Assembly (NCBI RefSeq): GCF_010729665.1
Contig: NZ_AP022610.1
Location: forward strand, 2,542,001 to 2,606,000
Direction of reading: 5' to 3'
Source: Mycolicibacterium madagascariense
Lineage (GTDB): Bacteria; Actinomycetota; Actinomycetes; Mycobacteriales; Mycobacteriaceae
Length of the DNA: 64,000 nucleotides
The number at the start of each line of letters is the position of its first letter. Within the stretch, counting starts at the first letter, position 1. The notes beneath the pieces were generated by a model that was not told where the DNA came from, made no database searches, and saw only the letters and a list, made by a program, of their open reading frames with translations. A program made the translations under genes and the position numbers. Shown here piece by piece: positions 55,242 to 64,000 of the stretch.

Positions 55242-57284
55242 ATGACCGCCGCCGCCAGCATCGCCCCAGCAGCCCCGATCCGGGTCGCTGCCGGGACCAC
55301 CGCGGGTGCGGCGGTGCGCGGGGCGGAGCTGCCGGGCCGGGGGGCCTCCGACGCCATCGTCGTCGTGCGCGACGCCGAGGGCCGGTTGCGCGACCTGTCC
55401 TGGACCCCGGACGCCGACGCCGAGGTGACCCCGGTCGCGGCCGACACCGAGGACGGCCGCAGCGTCATCCGGCACTCGGCGGCCCACGTGCTGGCCCAGG
55501 CGGTGCAGGAGCTGTTCCCCGAGGCCAAGCTCGGCATCGGGCCGCCCATCACCGACGGCTTCTACTACGACTTCGACGTCCCGCGGGCGTTCACTCCAGA
55601 GGACCTCGCGGCGCTCGAGAAGCGCATGCAGAAGATCGTCAAGGACGGCCAGCTCTTCGACCGCCGCGTCTACCACTCCAAGGACGAGGCCCGCGCCGAG
55701 CTCGCCGACGAGCCGTACAAGCTCGAACTCATCGACGACAAGTCCGGTGACGCGGACGTCATGGAGGTCGGCGGCGACGAGCTGACGGCCTACGACAACC
55801 TCAATCCGCGCACCCGCGAACGCATTTGGGGTGACCTGTGCCGCGGCCCGCACATCCCCACCACGCGGTACATCCCCGCGTTCAAGCTCACCCGCAGCTC
55901 GGCCGCCTACTGGCGGGGTGACCAGGAGAACGCCAGCCTGCAGCGCATCTACGGCACCGCGTGGGAGTCGCAGGAGGCCCTCGACCGCCACCTCGAGCTA
56001 CTCGAGGAAGCGGCTCGTCGCGATCACCGCAAGCTGGGCGCCGAACTGGATCTGTTCAGCTTCCCCGACGAAATCGGTTCCGGCCTACCGGTGTTCCACC
56101 CCAAGGGCGGCATCATCCGGCGCGAACTCGAGGACTACTCCCGCCGCAAGCACATCGAGGCCGGCTACGAGTTCGTCAACACCCCGCACATCACCAAGGC
56201 GCAGCTGTTCCACACCTCCGGACATCTCGACTGGTATGCCGACGGCATGTTCCCGCCGATGCACATCGACGCCGAGTTCAACGAGGACGGCTCGGTGCGC
56301 AAGCCCGGCCAGGACTACTACCTCAAGCCGATGAACTGCCCGATGCACTGTCTCATCTACCGGGCGCGCGGACGGTCCTACCGTGAACTTCCGTTGCGCG
56401 CCTTCGAGTTCGGCGCGGTGTACCGCTACGAGAAGTCCGGCGTCGTGCACGGGTTGACCCGCGTCCGCGGCCTCACCATGGACGACGCCCACATCTTCTG
56501 CACCCGCGACCAGATGCGCGACGAGCTGACCTCGCTGCTGCGGTTCATCATCGACCTGCTGGGCGACTACGGCCTCGACGACTTCTACCTCGAGCTCTCC
56601 ACGAAGGATCCGAAGAAGTTCGTGGGGTCCGACGAGATCTGGGAGGAGGCGACGAACACCCTCGCCGAGGTGGCCGCCGAGTCGGGGCTCGAGCTGGTGC
56701 CCGATCCCGGTGGCGCGGCGTTCTACGGACCCAAGATCTCGGTACAGGCCCGCGATGCGCTGGGCCGCAGCTGGCAGATGTCGACCATCCAGCTCGACTT
56801 CAACTTCCCCGAGCGCTTCGAGCTTGAGTACACCGCCGCCGACGGCAGTAGGCAACGCCCGGTGATGATCCACCGGGCCCTGTTCGGATCGATCGAGCGG
56901 TTCTTCGGCATCCTCACCGAGCACTACGCCGGGGCGTTCCCGGCGTGGCTGGCCCCGGTTCAGGTGGTCGGCATTCCCGTCGCCGACGCGCACGTGGAAT
57001 ACCTCGAAGACGTTGCGAAGCAACTGAAGTCGCACGGCATCCGGGTCGAGGTCGACGCCAGCGACGACCGTATGGCCAAGAAGATCGTCACCCAGACCAA
57101 CCAGAAGGTGCCGTTCATGTTGCTCGCCGGGGACCGCGACGTCGATGCCGGCGCCGTCAGCTTCCGCTTCGGTGACCGCACCCAGATCAACGGCGTGCAC
57201 CGCGACGACGCGGTCGCAGCCATCGTCGACTGGATCAATCGTCGCGAGAACGCCGCTCCCACAGCCGAATTGGTCACGGTGTGA
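55242..57284 (+). CDS. thrS: Threonyl-tRNA synthetase
   Basis: 680 residues. The editing domain (about 60-240) has [15 protein letters not shown]. The class II catalytic core has [34 protein letters not shown] (motif 2) and [29 protein letters not shown] (motif 3), followed by an anticodon-binding domain. An AGGAG precedes ATG 55242. Its stop overlaps the HIT gene start by 4 bp, as in the conserved mycobacterial thrS-pgsA-pimA operon. Confidence 0.97.
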   Translation: MTAAASIAPAAPIRVAAGTTAGAAVRGAELPGRGASDAIVVVRDAEGRLRDLSWTPDADAEVTPVAADTEDGRSVIRHSAAHVLAQAVQELFPEAKLGIGPPITDGFYYDFDVPRAFTPEDLAALEKRMQKIVKDGQLFDRRVYHSKDEARAELADEPYKLELIDDKSGDADVMEVGGDELTAYDNLNPRTRERIWGDLCRGPHIPTTRYIPAFKLTRSSAAYWRGDQENASLQRIYGTAWESQEALDRHLELLEEAARRDHRKLGAELDLFSFPDEIGSGLPVFHPKGGIIRRELEDYSRRKHIEAGYEFVNTPHITKAQLFHTSGHLDWYADGMFPPMHIDAEFNEDGSVRKPGQDYYLKPMNCPMHCLIYRARGRSYRELPLRAFEFGAVYRYEKSGVVHGLTRVRGLTMDDAHIFCTRDQMRDELTSLLRFIIDLLGDYGLDDFYLELSTKDPKKFVGSDEIWEEATNTLAEVAAESGLELVPDPGGAAFYGPKISVQARDALGRSWQMSTIQLDFNFPERFELEYTAADGSRQRPVMIHRALFGSIERFFGILTEHYAGAFPAWLAPVQVVGIPVADAHVEYLEDVAKQLKSHGIRVEVDASDDRMAKKIVTQTNQKVPFMLLAGDRDVDAGAVSFRFGDRTQINGVHRDDAVAAIVDWINRRENAAPTAELVTV

Positions 57285-57844
57285 CCGAGGAGCCCCGGCA
57301 GACGATCACCGACCGCGGAGTCGGTGATCCCGACCACCTGCAACGGCTGTGGACGCCGCACCGGATGAACTACATCGCCGAGGCCAAGGTCTCCGGCGGC
57401 GAGGGCTCGGCGGCGTCGTCGGAACCGTTCAGCGACATCCCGACGATGACCGACGAGGACGGGCTCGTCGTCGCCCGCGGCGAGCTCGTCTACGCCGTGC
57501 TGAACCTCTACCCGTACAACCCCGGTCACCTCATGGTGGTGCCCTACCGCCGGGTCTCCGAGCTGGAGGACCTCACCGACGCCGAGAGCGCCGAGCTGAT
57601 GTCGTTCGCGCAGAAGGCGATTCGCGTCATGAAGGCCGTGTCGCGGCCGCACGGCTTCAACGTCGGCCTCAACCTCGGCCACTCGGCGGGCGGCAGCCTC
57701 GCCGAGCACCTGCACCTGCACGTCGTGCCGCGATGGGGCGGGGATGCGAACTTCATCACGATCATCGGCGACTCGAAGGTCATCCCTCAGCTGCTCCGCG
57801 ACACTCGGCAGCTGCTCGCCACCGAGTGGGCAGCGCAGTCGTGA
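57281..57844 (+). CDS. HIT-family hydrolase/phosphorylase (Rv2613c-like)
   Basis: 187 residues with the histidine triad [11 protein letters not shown] and upstream [16 protein letters not shown]. The position between thrS and pgsA matches Rv2613c of M. tuberculosis, reported as a diadenosine tetraphosphate phosphorylase. It starts with GTG overlapping the thrS stop and ends overlapping the pgsA start. Confidence 0.93.
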   Translation: MTEEPRQTITDRGVGDPDHLQRLWTPHRMNYIAEAKVSGGEGSAASSEPFSDIPTMTDEDGLVVARGELVYAVLNLYPYNPGHLMVVPYRRVSELEDLTDAESAELMSFAQKAIRVMKAVSRPHGFNVGLNLGHSAGGSLAEHLHLHVVPRWGGDANFITIIGDSKVIPQLLRDTRQLLATEWAAQS

Positions 57845-58515
57845 GCGACTTCTACCTGCTCACCAGGGCGGCCTACACCAAGGTGAGCCGCCCGGTGGCG
57901 AGGGTGTCGCTGCGGATGGGGCTGACGCCCGACGGCATCACGATCCTGGGGACCGCGGGCACCGTGGTGGCGGCGCTGGTGCTGTTCCCGCGCGGACAGC
58001 TGTGGTGGGGCGCGTTCTCGGTGTTCGTCTTCGTGCTCGCCGACATGCTCGACGGTGCGATGGCGCGCGAACGCGGATTCAGCACCGCCTTCGGGGGCGT
58101 GCTCGACGCGACGTGCGACCGGATCGCCGACGGCGCGGTGTTCTGCGGGCTGCTCTGGTGGGCGGCGTTCGGAATGCACAGCGCGCATTTGGTGATCGCC
58201 ACGATGATCTCGCTGGTGACCTCCCAGGTCATCTCCTACGTCAAGGCCAGGGCCGAGGCCAACGGGCTCAAGGGCGACGGCGGGTTCATCGAACGGCCCG
58301 AGCGCCTGATCATCGTGCTGGTGGGCGCGGGCCTGTCCGGCGTGTCGTTCCTGCACGTGCCGTGGCTGCTGCCCGTCGCGATGTGGGTGCTGGCCGTGGC
58401 GAGCCTGGTGACGCTGGGTCAGCGGTTGTACTCGGTGCGTACGTCGCCGGGTGCGACCGAGCCGTTGCGCACCACGCCGCCCTCCGATGCCGCAGAGGAA
58501 GCGAGCGGGCCGTGA
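57841..58515 (+). CDS. pgsA1: Phosphatidylinositol phosphate synthase
   Basis: 224 residues, about six helices. The CDP-alcohol phosphotransferase signature is complete: DMLDGAMARERGFSTAFGGVLDATCDRIAD. In mycobacteria this enzyme joins CDP-diacylglycerol and inositol-1-phosphate. It is essential and starts PIM, LM and LAM synthesis. GTG 57841 overlaps the HIT stop, and the next gene overlaps its end. Confidence 0.95.
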   Translation: MSDFYLLTRAAYTKVSRPVARVSLRMGLTPDGITILGTAGTVVAALVLFPRGQLWWGAFSVFVFVLADMLDGAMARERGFSTAFGGVLDATCDRIADGAVFCGLLWWAAFGMHSAHLVIATMISLVTSQVISYVKARAEANGLKGDGGFIERPERLIIVLVGAGLSGVSFLHVPWLLPVAMWVLAVASLVTLGQRLYSVRTSPGATEPLRTTPPSDAAEEASGP

Positions 58516-59462
58516 GCACGCCGTCGGCGGGCCTGCCGAGGGTCCGTGGCGTCCGGGTTCCGCTCGGCGGTCAGCTGACCGACCTCGGCTACGCCGCCGG
58601 GTGGCGCGTCGTGCGGGCGATGCCGGAGTTCGCCGCGCGCAACGCCTTCGAGGCAGGCGCCCGGTACGCCGCGCGGGGCGGGGGGCCCGAACAGCTGCGC
58701 AAGAACCTCGCCCGCGTCGTCGGCGTCCCCCCGAAGGACGTGCCGGACAGCCTGATCCGTGCTTCGCTGGCGTCCTACGCACGCTACTGGCGGGAGGCGT
58801 TCCGGTTGCCCTCGATGGATCACCAGGAGCTCGCCCGCCGTCTCGACGCGGCGGTCATCGGCGGTGCGCACGTGGCGGAGGCGCTCGCACGGGGCCGGGG
58901 TGCGGTCCTGGCGTTGCCCCACAGCGGCAACTGGGACATGTCGGGGGTGTGGCTCACCAACACCCACGGCCGGTTCACGACGGTGGCCGAGCGGCTCAAG
59001 CCGGAGTCGCTGTATCGGCGGTTCCTCGACTACCGCGAAAGCCTGGGCTTCGAGGTGCTGCCGCTGACGGGAGGGGCCCGACCGCCGTTCGAGGTGCTCG
59101 TCGAACGGCTCCGCGGCAACGGTCTGGTCTGCCTCATGTCCGACCGTGACCTGACGACCTCCGGCGTCCCCGTCGACCTGTTCGGCGAGCCGACGATGCT
59201 GCCCGCGGGGCCCGCCAAGCTGGCGCTGGCGACGGGCGCGGCGCTGCTGCCGGTGCATTCCTACTACGAACCCGACGTCGCCGTGACCGACATTGGCGCG
59301 CCGCTGGACCTCTCCAGCGGTGACGTCGGGGAGATCACGCAGGCGCTGGCGGACAGGTTCGGCGCGAACATCGGGGCGCACCCCGCCGACTGGCACATGC
59401 TGCAGCCCCAGTGGATCGCCGATCTGTCCGAGGAACGCCGCGTCCGAATCACGGGTGGGTGA
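58512..59462 (+). CDS. patA: Phosphatidylinositol mannoside acyltransferase (PatA, Rv2611c-like)
   Basis: 316 residues of the lipid A acyltransferase (HtrB/LpxL) superfamily. The catalytic HX4D motif is LPHSGNWDMSG. The protein adds an acyl chain to the mannose of PIM1 or PIM2 on the cytosolic face of the membrane. Its place between pgsA1 and pimA is the conserved mycobacterial order. GTG 58512 overlaps the pgsA1 stop. Confidence 0.94.
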   Translation: MSTPSAGLPRVRGVRVPLGGQLTDLGYAAGWRVVRAMPEFAARNAFEAGARYAARGGGPEQLRKNLARVVGVPPKDVPDSLIRASLASYARYWREAFRLPSMDHQELARRLDAAVIGGAHVAEALARGRGAVLALPHSGNWDMSGVWLTNTHGRFTTVAERLKPESLYRRFLDYRESLGFEVLPLTGGARPPFEVLVERLRGNGLVCLMSDRDLTTSGVPVDLFGEPTMLPAGPAKLALATGAALLPVHSYYEPDVAVTDIGAPLDLSSGDVGEITQALADRFGANIGAHPADWHMLQPQWIADLSEERRVRITGG

Positions 59463-59467
59463 GCGCC

Positions 59468-60664
59468 ATGCGGATCGGGATGGTGTGCCCGTACTCGTTC
59501 GACGTCCCCGGCGGCGTGCAGGCACACGTCCTGCAGTTGGCCGAGGTGATGCGCGGCTACGGGCACGAGGTCAGCGTGCTGGCCCCGTCGTCACCCGAGG
59601 CCGTGCTGCCCGACTACGTCGTCTCCGGCGGCAAGGCGGTGCCGATCCCGTACAACGGTTCGGTGGCCCGGCTGCGGTTCGGCCCCGCCACCCACCGCAA
59701 GGTCAAGAAGTGGTTGAGCGACGGCGACTTCGACGTCCTGCACCTGCACGAGCCCAACGCGCCGAGCCTGTCGATGCTGGCGCTGATGATCGCCGAGGGT
59801 CCGATCGTGGCGACGTTCCACACCTCGACCACGAAGTCGTTGACGCTCAGCGTGTTTCAGGGCATCCTGCGGCCGTGGCACGAGAAGATCGTGGGCCGCA
59901 TCGCGGTGTCCGATCTGGCCCGGCGGTGGCAGATGGAGGCGCTCGGATCGGATGCGGTCGAGATCCCCAACGGCGTCGACGTCGCGTCGTTCGCCGCGGC
60001 GCCCCCGCTCGACGGCTATCCGCGGCCGGGGCGCACGGTGCTGTTCCTCGGTCGCTTCGACGAGCCGCGCAAGGGCATGGCCGTCCTGCTGCGAGCGTTG
60101 CCCGCCCTCGTCGCGGCGCTGCCGGACGTGCAGGTCCTCGTCGTCGGGCGCGGTGACGAGGAGGAGTTGACGCGGGAGGCGGGCGAGTTGGCCGGCCATC
60201 TGCGCTTCCTCGGGCTCGTCGACGACGCGGAGAAGGCGTCGGCGATGGCCAGTGCCGACGTCTACTGTGCGCCGAACACGGGAGGGGAGAGCTTCGGCAT
60301 CGTGCTCGTCGAGGCCATGGCCGCGGGCACGGCCGTCGTGGCCAGCGACCTGGACGCCTTTCGCCGCGTGCTGCAGGATGGCGCGGCCGGGCGGCTGGTG
60401 GCCGTCGACGACGCCGACGCGCTGGCCGCGGCGCTGATCGAGGTGCTCACCGACGACGCCGCCCGCAGGCGCTACGTCGAGGCGGCGACCACCGCGGTGC
60501 GCCGCTACGACTGGTCGGTGGTCGGCCGCGAGATCCTGCGCGTCTACGAGACGGTCGCGGGCGCAGGCACCAAGGTGCGGATCGTCGGCGAGGCGACCAA
60601 GGAGACCAGGCGGGTGCGCAAGGCCACCGGCCGGCGCAGGGAAGCGGCGGGGGAGCCGGCGTGA
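59468..60664 (+). CDS. pimA: Phosphatidylinositol alpha-mannosyltransferase
   Basis: 398 residues, GT-B fold. The start MRIGMVCPYSFDVPGGVQAHVLQLAEVM matches PimA, and GGESFGIVLVEAMAAGTAVVASD contains the EX7E nucleotide-sugar motif. It transfers the first mannose from GDP-mannose to phosphatidylinositol. ATG 59468 matches the known PimA N terminus; GTG 59459 in frame overlaps the patA stop. The Lys/Arg-rich C-terminal tail (about 370-398) probably aids membrane contact. Confidence 0.95.
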   Translation: MRIGMVCPYSFDVPGGVQAHVLQLAEVMRGYGHEVSVLAPSSPEAVLPDYVVSGGKAVPIPYNGSVARLRFGPATHRKVKKWLSDGDFDVLHLHEPNAPSLSMLALMIAEGPIVATFHTSTTKSLTLSVFQGILRPWHEKIVGRIAVSDLARRWQMEALGSDAVEIPNGVDVASFAAAPPLDGYPRPGRTVLFLGRFDEPRKGMAVLLRALPALVAALPDVQVLVVGRGDEEELTREAGELAGHLRFLGLVDDAEKASAMASADVYCAPNTGGESFGIVLVEAMAAGTAVVASDLDAFRRVLQDGAAGRLVAVDDADALAAALIEVLTDDAARRRYVEAATTAVRRYDWSVVGREILRVYETVAGAGTKVRIVGEATKETRRVRKATGRRREAAGEPA

Positions 60665-61689
60665 TCGGGTGGCTCGTCGTGGTGGCGCTCGCCCTGCTGG
60701 CGGCGGTCCTGGTGGTCGGTGGCATCTGGGCGTTCCAGACCGCTCACCGACTCGACCGCCTGCACGTCAGGTACGACCTGTCCTGGCAGGCCCTCGACGG
60801 CATCCTCGCCCGCCGCGCCGTGGTCGCCCGCGCCGTCGCCACCGACGCCTACGGCAACACCGCCGCGGGCAGGCGGCTGGCCGCACTGGCCGACGCCGCC
60901 GAACGGGCCCCGCGCAGCGCCCGCGAGGCCGCGGAGAACGAGCTGTCGACCGCGCTGGCCGCGGTGGATCCGCTGTCGCTGCCCGTGGCGCTGGTCGCGG
61001 AGCTGGCGGACGCGCAGGCGCGCGTGCTGCTGGGCCGCCGGTTCCACAACGACGCCGTGCGCGACACCCTCGCGTTGCGCGAACGACCGCTGGTGCGGTG
61101 GCTGCACCTCGGCGGAACGGCGTCCATGCCCACGTATTTCGAGATCGTCGAGAGTGGGGCGCAACGGGCGGCCGGGCAGCGGGTGCACCAGCGCACCTCG
61201 GCCCGGATCGTGCTGCTCGACGAACTCGGCCACGTGCTGCTGTTCTGCGGGTCCGACCCGGCGAGCGCGTCCGCGCCGCGCTGGTGGTTCACCGTCGGGG
61301 GCGCCGTGGAACCCGGTGAGTCCCTGGCCGAGGCGGCCGTGCGCGAGCTCGCCGAGGAGACGGGGCTGCGCGTCAGCGCCGCCGACCTGGTGGGCCCGGT
61401 GTGGAAGCGCGAGGCGGTGTTCGACTTCAACGGGTCGGTCATCTTCAGCGAGGAGATCTTCTTCGTCTACCGCACGCAGCGGTTCGAGCCGTCCACGGCG
61501 GGCTTCACCGCACTGGAGACGCGCACGATCCACGGCCACCGATGGTGTGACGAGCAGACGATCGCCGAGCTGGCCGACCGCGGCGAGACGGTCTACCCGC
61601 TGCAGCTCGGCGAACTCCTGGCCGAGGCCAATGCGCTGGTCGCGCCAGGATCGAGCGGGTCGACCCGCGAGCTCCAGTCGATCCGCTGA
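60661..61689 (+). CDS. Membrane-anchored NUDIX hydrolase (Rv2609c-like)
   Basis: 342 residues. One N-terminal helix ([22 protein letters not shown]) is followed by a polar helical linker and a NUDIX domain from about residue 175. The Nudix box is [24 protein letters not shown], with the catalytic Glu residues present. Position after pimA matches Rv2609c. Substrate unknown. GTG 60661 overlaps the pimA stop by 4 bp. Confidence 0.92.
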   Translation: MIGWLVVVALALLAAVLVVGGIWAFQTAHRLDRLHVRYDLSWQALDGILARRAVVARAVATDAYGNTAAGRRLAALADAAERAPRSAREAAENELSTALAAVDPLSLPVALVAELADAQARVLLGRRFHNDAVRDTLALRERPLVRWLHLGGTASMPTYFEIVESGAQRAAGQRVHQRTSARIVLLDELGHVLLFCGSDPASASAPRWWFTVGGAVEPGESLAEAAVRELAEETGLRVSAADLVGPVWKREAVFDFNGSVIFSEEIFFVYRTQRFEPSTAGFTALETRTIHGHRWCDEQTIAELADRGETVYPLQLGELLAEANALVAPGSSGSTRELQSIR

Positions 61690-61766
61690 CCGCGGGGCCA
61701 ACTGCGAATTCATTCGATTTGGCCCGGCCACTAGACTGCTTTCGTACTGATGTGGAGGAGATTGCC

Positions 61767-62666
61767 GTGAGTTTCGGTGAGAATTCGCAGACTGGCACCG
61801 CGCGCGTCAAGCGCGGGATGGCCGAGATGCTCAAGGGTGGCGTCATCATGGACGTCGTCACGCCCGAGCAGGCGCGCATCGCCGAGGGCGCCGGCGCGGT
61901 CGCGGTGATGGCCCTGGAGCGCGTGCCCGCCGACATCCGGGCCCAGGGTGGGGTCTCGCGGATGAGTGACCCCGACATGATCGAGGGCATCATCGAAGCG
62001 GTCACCATTCCGGTGATGGCCAAGGCCCGCATCGGGCACTTCGTGGAGGCGCAGATCCTGCAGAGCCTCGGGGTCGACTACGTCGACGAGTCCGAGGTGC
62101 TCACGCCCGCCGACTACGCCAACCACATCGACAAGTGGAAGTTCACCGTGCCGTTCGTCTGCGGTGCGACCAATCTGGGCGAGGCGCTGCGGCGGCTGAC
62201 CGAGGGCGCGGCCATGATCCGCTCCAAGGGCGAGGCCGGCACCGGTGACGTGTCCAACGCGACGACCCACATGCGCAGGATCGGCGGCGAGATCCGTCGG
62301 CTCACGTCGCTGTCGGAGGACGAATTGTTCGTCGCCGCAAAGGAATTGCAGGCGCCCTACGAGCTGGTGGCCGAGGTTGCGCGGGCCGGCAAGCTGCCGG
62401 TGACGCTGTTCACCGCGGGCGGCATCGCGACCCCCGCCGACGCGGCGATGATGATGCAGCTCGGCGCCGAGGGCGTGTTCGTCGGCTCGGGCATCTTCAA
62501 GTCCGGCGATCCGGCGGCCCGGGCGGCCGCCATCGTGAAGGCGACCACCTTCTACGACGACCCCGACGTGCTGGCCAAGGTGTCGCGCGGGCTCGGCGAG
62601 GCCATGGTCGGCATCAACGTGGAGGACATCGCGCAGCCGCACCGGCTGGCCGAACGCGGCTGGTAG
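61767..62666 (+). CDS. pdxS: Pyridoxal 5'-phosphate synthase lyase subunit
   Basis: 299 residues. Highly conserved PdxS/Pdx1 barrel: [57 protein letters not shown] with the catalytic Lys, and [15 protein letters not shown]. With PdxT it makes PLP from ribose 5-phosphate, glyceraldehyde 3-phosphate and ammonia. GTG 61767 has GGAGGAG upstream. Confidence 0.97.
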   Translation: MSFGENSQTGTARVKRGMAEMLKGGVIMDVVTPEQARIAEGAGAVAVMALERVPADIRAQGGVSRMSDPDMIEGIIEAVTIPVMAKARIGHFVEAQILQSLGVDYVDESEVLTPADYANHIDKWKFTVPFVCGATNLGEALRRLTEGAAMIRSKGEAGTGDVSNATTHMRRIGGEIRRLTSLSEDELFVAAKELQAPYELVAEVARAGKLPVTLFTAGGIATPADAAMMMQLGAEGVFVGSGIFKSGDPAARAAAIVKATTFYDDPDVLAKVSRGLGEAMVGINVEDIAQPHRLAERGW

Positions 62667-62677
62667 AAACTACCGGC

Positions 62678-63523
62678 ATGTCGATCGAGGAGATCCTCGG
62701 GCTCGAGCAGCTCGAGGTCAACATCTACCGCGGCGGGGTGTTCAGCCCGGAGTCCGGCTTCATGCAGCGCACCTTCGGTGGTCACGTCGCCGGGCAGTCG
62801 CTGGTGTCGGCCGTCCGCACGGTGGAGCCGCGCTACCAGGTGCACTCCCTGCACGGCTACTTCCTGCGGCCCGGTGACGCCAGGGCGCCGACGGTCTACC
62901 TGGTGGAGCGGCTGCGCGACGGCGGGTCGTTCGCGACGCGCCGCGTCAACGCCGTGCAGCACGGCGAGACCATCTTCTCGATGTCGGCGTCGTTCCAGAC
63001 CGACCAGAGCGGCATCGAGCACCAGGACGCCATGCCCGCCGCACCGCCGCCCGACGACCTACCCGGCTTCCGCTCCGGGGGTGCATTCGACGACGCCGGA
63101 TTCGCGCAGTTCGCGGAGTGGGACGTCCGCATCGTGCCGCGCGATGAGCTGAAAGTGGTGCCGGGCAAGGCATCTCAGCAGCAGGTGTGGTTCAGGCACA
63201 CCGACCCGCTGCCCGACGACCCGGTGCTGCACATCTGCGCGCTCGCCTATCTGAGCGATCTGACGCTGCTGGGATCGGCACAGGTGAATCACCCCGACGA
63301 GCGCAAGCACCTGATGGTCGCGTCGCTGGATCACGCGATGTGGTTCATGCGCCCGTTCCGCGCCGACGAGTGGCTGCTCTACGACCAGTCCTCGCCGTCG
63401 GCGTGCGGCGGCCGCTCCCTGACGGAGGGCAAGCTGTTCAATCAGTACGGCGAGATGGTGGCCTCGGTCATGCAGGAGGGGTTGACCCGCTATCAGCGGA
63501 ACTTCACCCCGTCCGCGACGTGA
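62678..63523 (+). CDS. tesB: Acyl-CoA thioesterase II
   Basis: 281 residues with a double hotdog fold. [34 protein letters not shown] is the TesB N-terminal motif and [19 protein letters not shown] the C-terminal one. It hydrolyses medium to long acyl-CoAs. Its place between pdxS and pdxT matches tesB2 of M. tuberculosis (Rv2605c). The start is 11 bp after pdxS and the end overlaps pdxT by 4 bp. Confidence 0.95.
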   Translation: MSIEEILGLEQLEVNIYRGGVFSPESGFMQRTFGGHVAGQSLVSAVRTVEPRYQVHSLHGYFLRPGDARAPTVYLVERLRDGGSFATRRVNAVQHGETIFSMSASFQTDQSGIEHQDAMPAAPPPDDLPGFRSGGAFDDAGFAQFAEWDVRIVPRDELKVVPGKASQQQVWFRHTDPLPDDPVLHICALAYLSDLTLLGSAQVNHPDERKHLMVASLDHAMWFMRPFRADEWLLYDQSSPSACGGRSLTEGKLFNQYGEMVASVMQEGLTRYQRNFTPSAT

Positions 63524-64000
63524 GCCCGCGCGTCGGAGTCCTTGCGCTGCAAGGAGATACCCGCGAACACCTGGCGGCCCTGACCGAAGCCGGGGCGCAG
63601 GCCGTCACCGTGCGGCGGCGTTCGGAGTTGGACGCCGTGGACGCCCTCGTTCTTCCCGGCGGTGAGTCGACGGCCATGAGCAAGCTGCTGCGCGAGTTCG
63701 AGCTGCTGGACCCGCTGCGCGAGCGGCTCGCCGGCGGCATGCCCGCCTACGGGTCGTGCGCCGGCATGATCCTGCTCGCGACCGAGATCGCCGACGCCGG
63801 CGTCCCCGGTCGCGAGGCCCTGCCGCTGGGCGGCATCGACATGACGGTGCGGCGCAATGCCTTTGGCCGCCAGGTCGACTCCTTCGAGGAGGACGTCGCC
63901 TTCGACGGGCTCGACGGTTCGGTGCACGCGGTCTTCATCAGGGCGCCGTGGGTCGAGCGGGTCGGCCCGTCGGTCGAGGTGTTGGCCCGCGCTGCCGGCC
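63520..64000 (+). CDS. pdxT: Pyridoxal 5'-phosphate synthase glutaminase subunit (truncated by window end)
   Basis: The first 160 residues of a class I glutamine amidotransferase. The oxyanion region [13 protein letters not shown] and the nucleophilic Cys in [11 protein letters not shown] are clear. It releases ammonia from glutamine for PdxS. GTG 63520 overlaps the tesB stop (GTGA). The gene runs off the right edge; the catalytic His and Glu lie outside the window. Confidence 0.96.
   Translation, partial: MSPRVGVLALQGDTREHLAALTEAGAQAVTVRRRSELDAVDALVLPGGESTAMSKLLREFELLDPLRERLAGGMPAYGSCAGMILLATEIADAGVPGREALPLGGIDMTVRRNAFGRQVDSFEEDVAFDGLDGSVHAVFIRAPWVERVGPSVEVLARAAG

Overview
The window is high-GC DNA with many GTG starts and 4-bp start/stop overlaps. 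It looks like a non-tuberculous, fast-growing-type Mycobacterium (Mycolicibacterium-like). The strongest support is the right end, where thrS, a HIT hydrolase, pgsA1, a PIM acyltransferase, pimA, a NUDIX gene, pdxS, tesB and pdxT follow the gene order known from M. tuberculosis (Rv2614c to Rv2604c). A Gap-family protein, a FAAL-type FadD, a WhiB protein, a DUF222/13E12 HNH protein, a PGRS-like protein and a mycobacterial LexA box point the same way.

Layout. Positions 1-5042: part of a surface-glycolipid locus, with a partial type I polyketide synthase divergent from a fatty-acyl-AMP ligase and a Gap/Sap-like membrane protein. 5065-14481: mixed core and accessory genes (membrane-anchored molybdopterin oxidoreductase, Ser/Thr kinase, amino acid permease, aldehyde dehydrogenase, FAD monooxygenase with a divergent MarR regulator, a secreted Ala-rich protein). 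14641-15671: two decayed genes, a C-terminal remnant of a luciferase-like monooxygenase and a DUF1684 gene broken by an extra G in a G run.

15668-22880: a coherent sulfur block with a TauE/SafE permease, a sulfonate-type ABC transporter, an FMN reductase, a DszC/SfnB-like flavin monooxygenase, then cysK and cysE. Together they could import an organosulfur compound, release sulfite and feed cysteine synthesis. 22889-29971: a DUF222/HNH protein with a perfect LexA box on a probable leaderless start, an MFS transporter, a dodecin and two luciferase-like monooxygenases. 30065-33619: an OpuC-type quaternary-amine ABC transporter whose four genes overlap by 4 bp.

33757-40797: the most interesting block, a Wadjet/MksBEF-type SMC operon (JetA, JetB, JetC). 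The nuclease subunit JetD is absent from the window. A FAD/NAD(P)-binding protein sits directly downstream in the place where JetD would be expected. 41136-51175: GDT1-family cation exporter, Kup potassium transporter, WhiB, two more flavin monooxygenases, DUF2237, a Tat-exported metallophosphoesterase, and a MarR plus 14-TM drug-efflux operon with a clear inverted-repeat operator. 51316-54063: a PGRS-like Gly-rich secreted protein without a PE domain, a VapBC toxin-antitoxin pair with a twin-palindrome operator, and DUF1990. 54123-64000: the phosphatidylinositol-mannoside and vitamin B6 cluster, running off the right edge inside pdxT.

No tRNA, rRNA, insertion sequence or CRISPR array was recognised.
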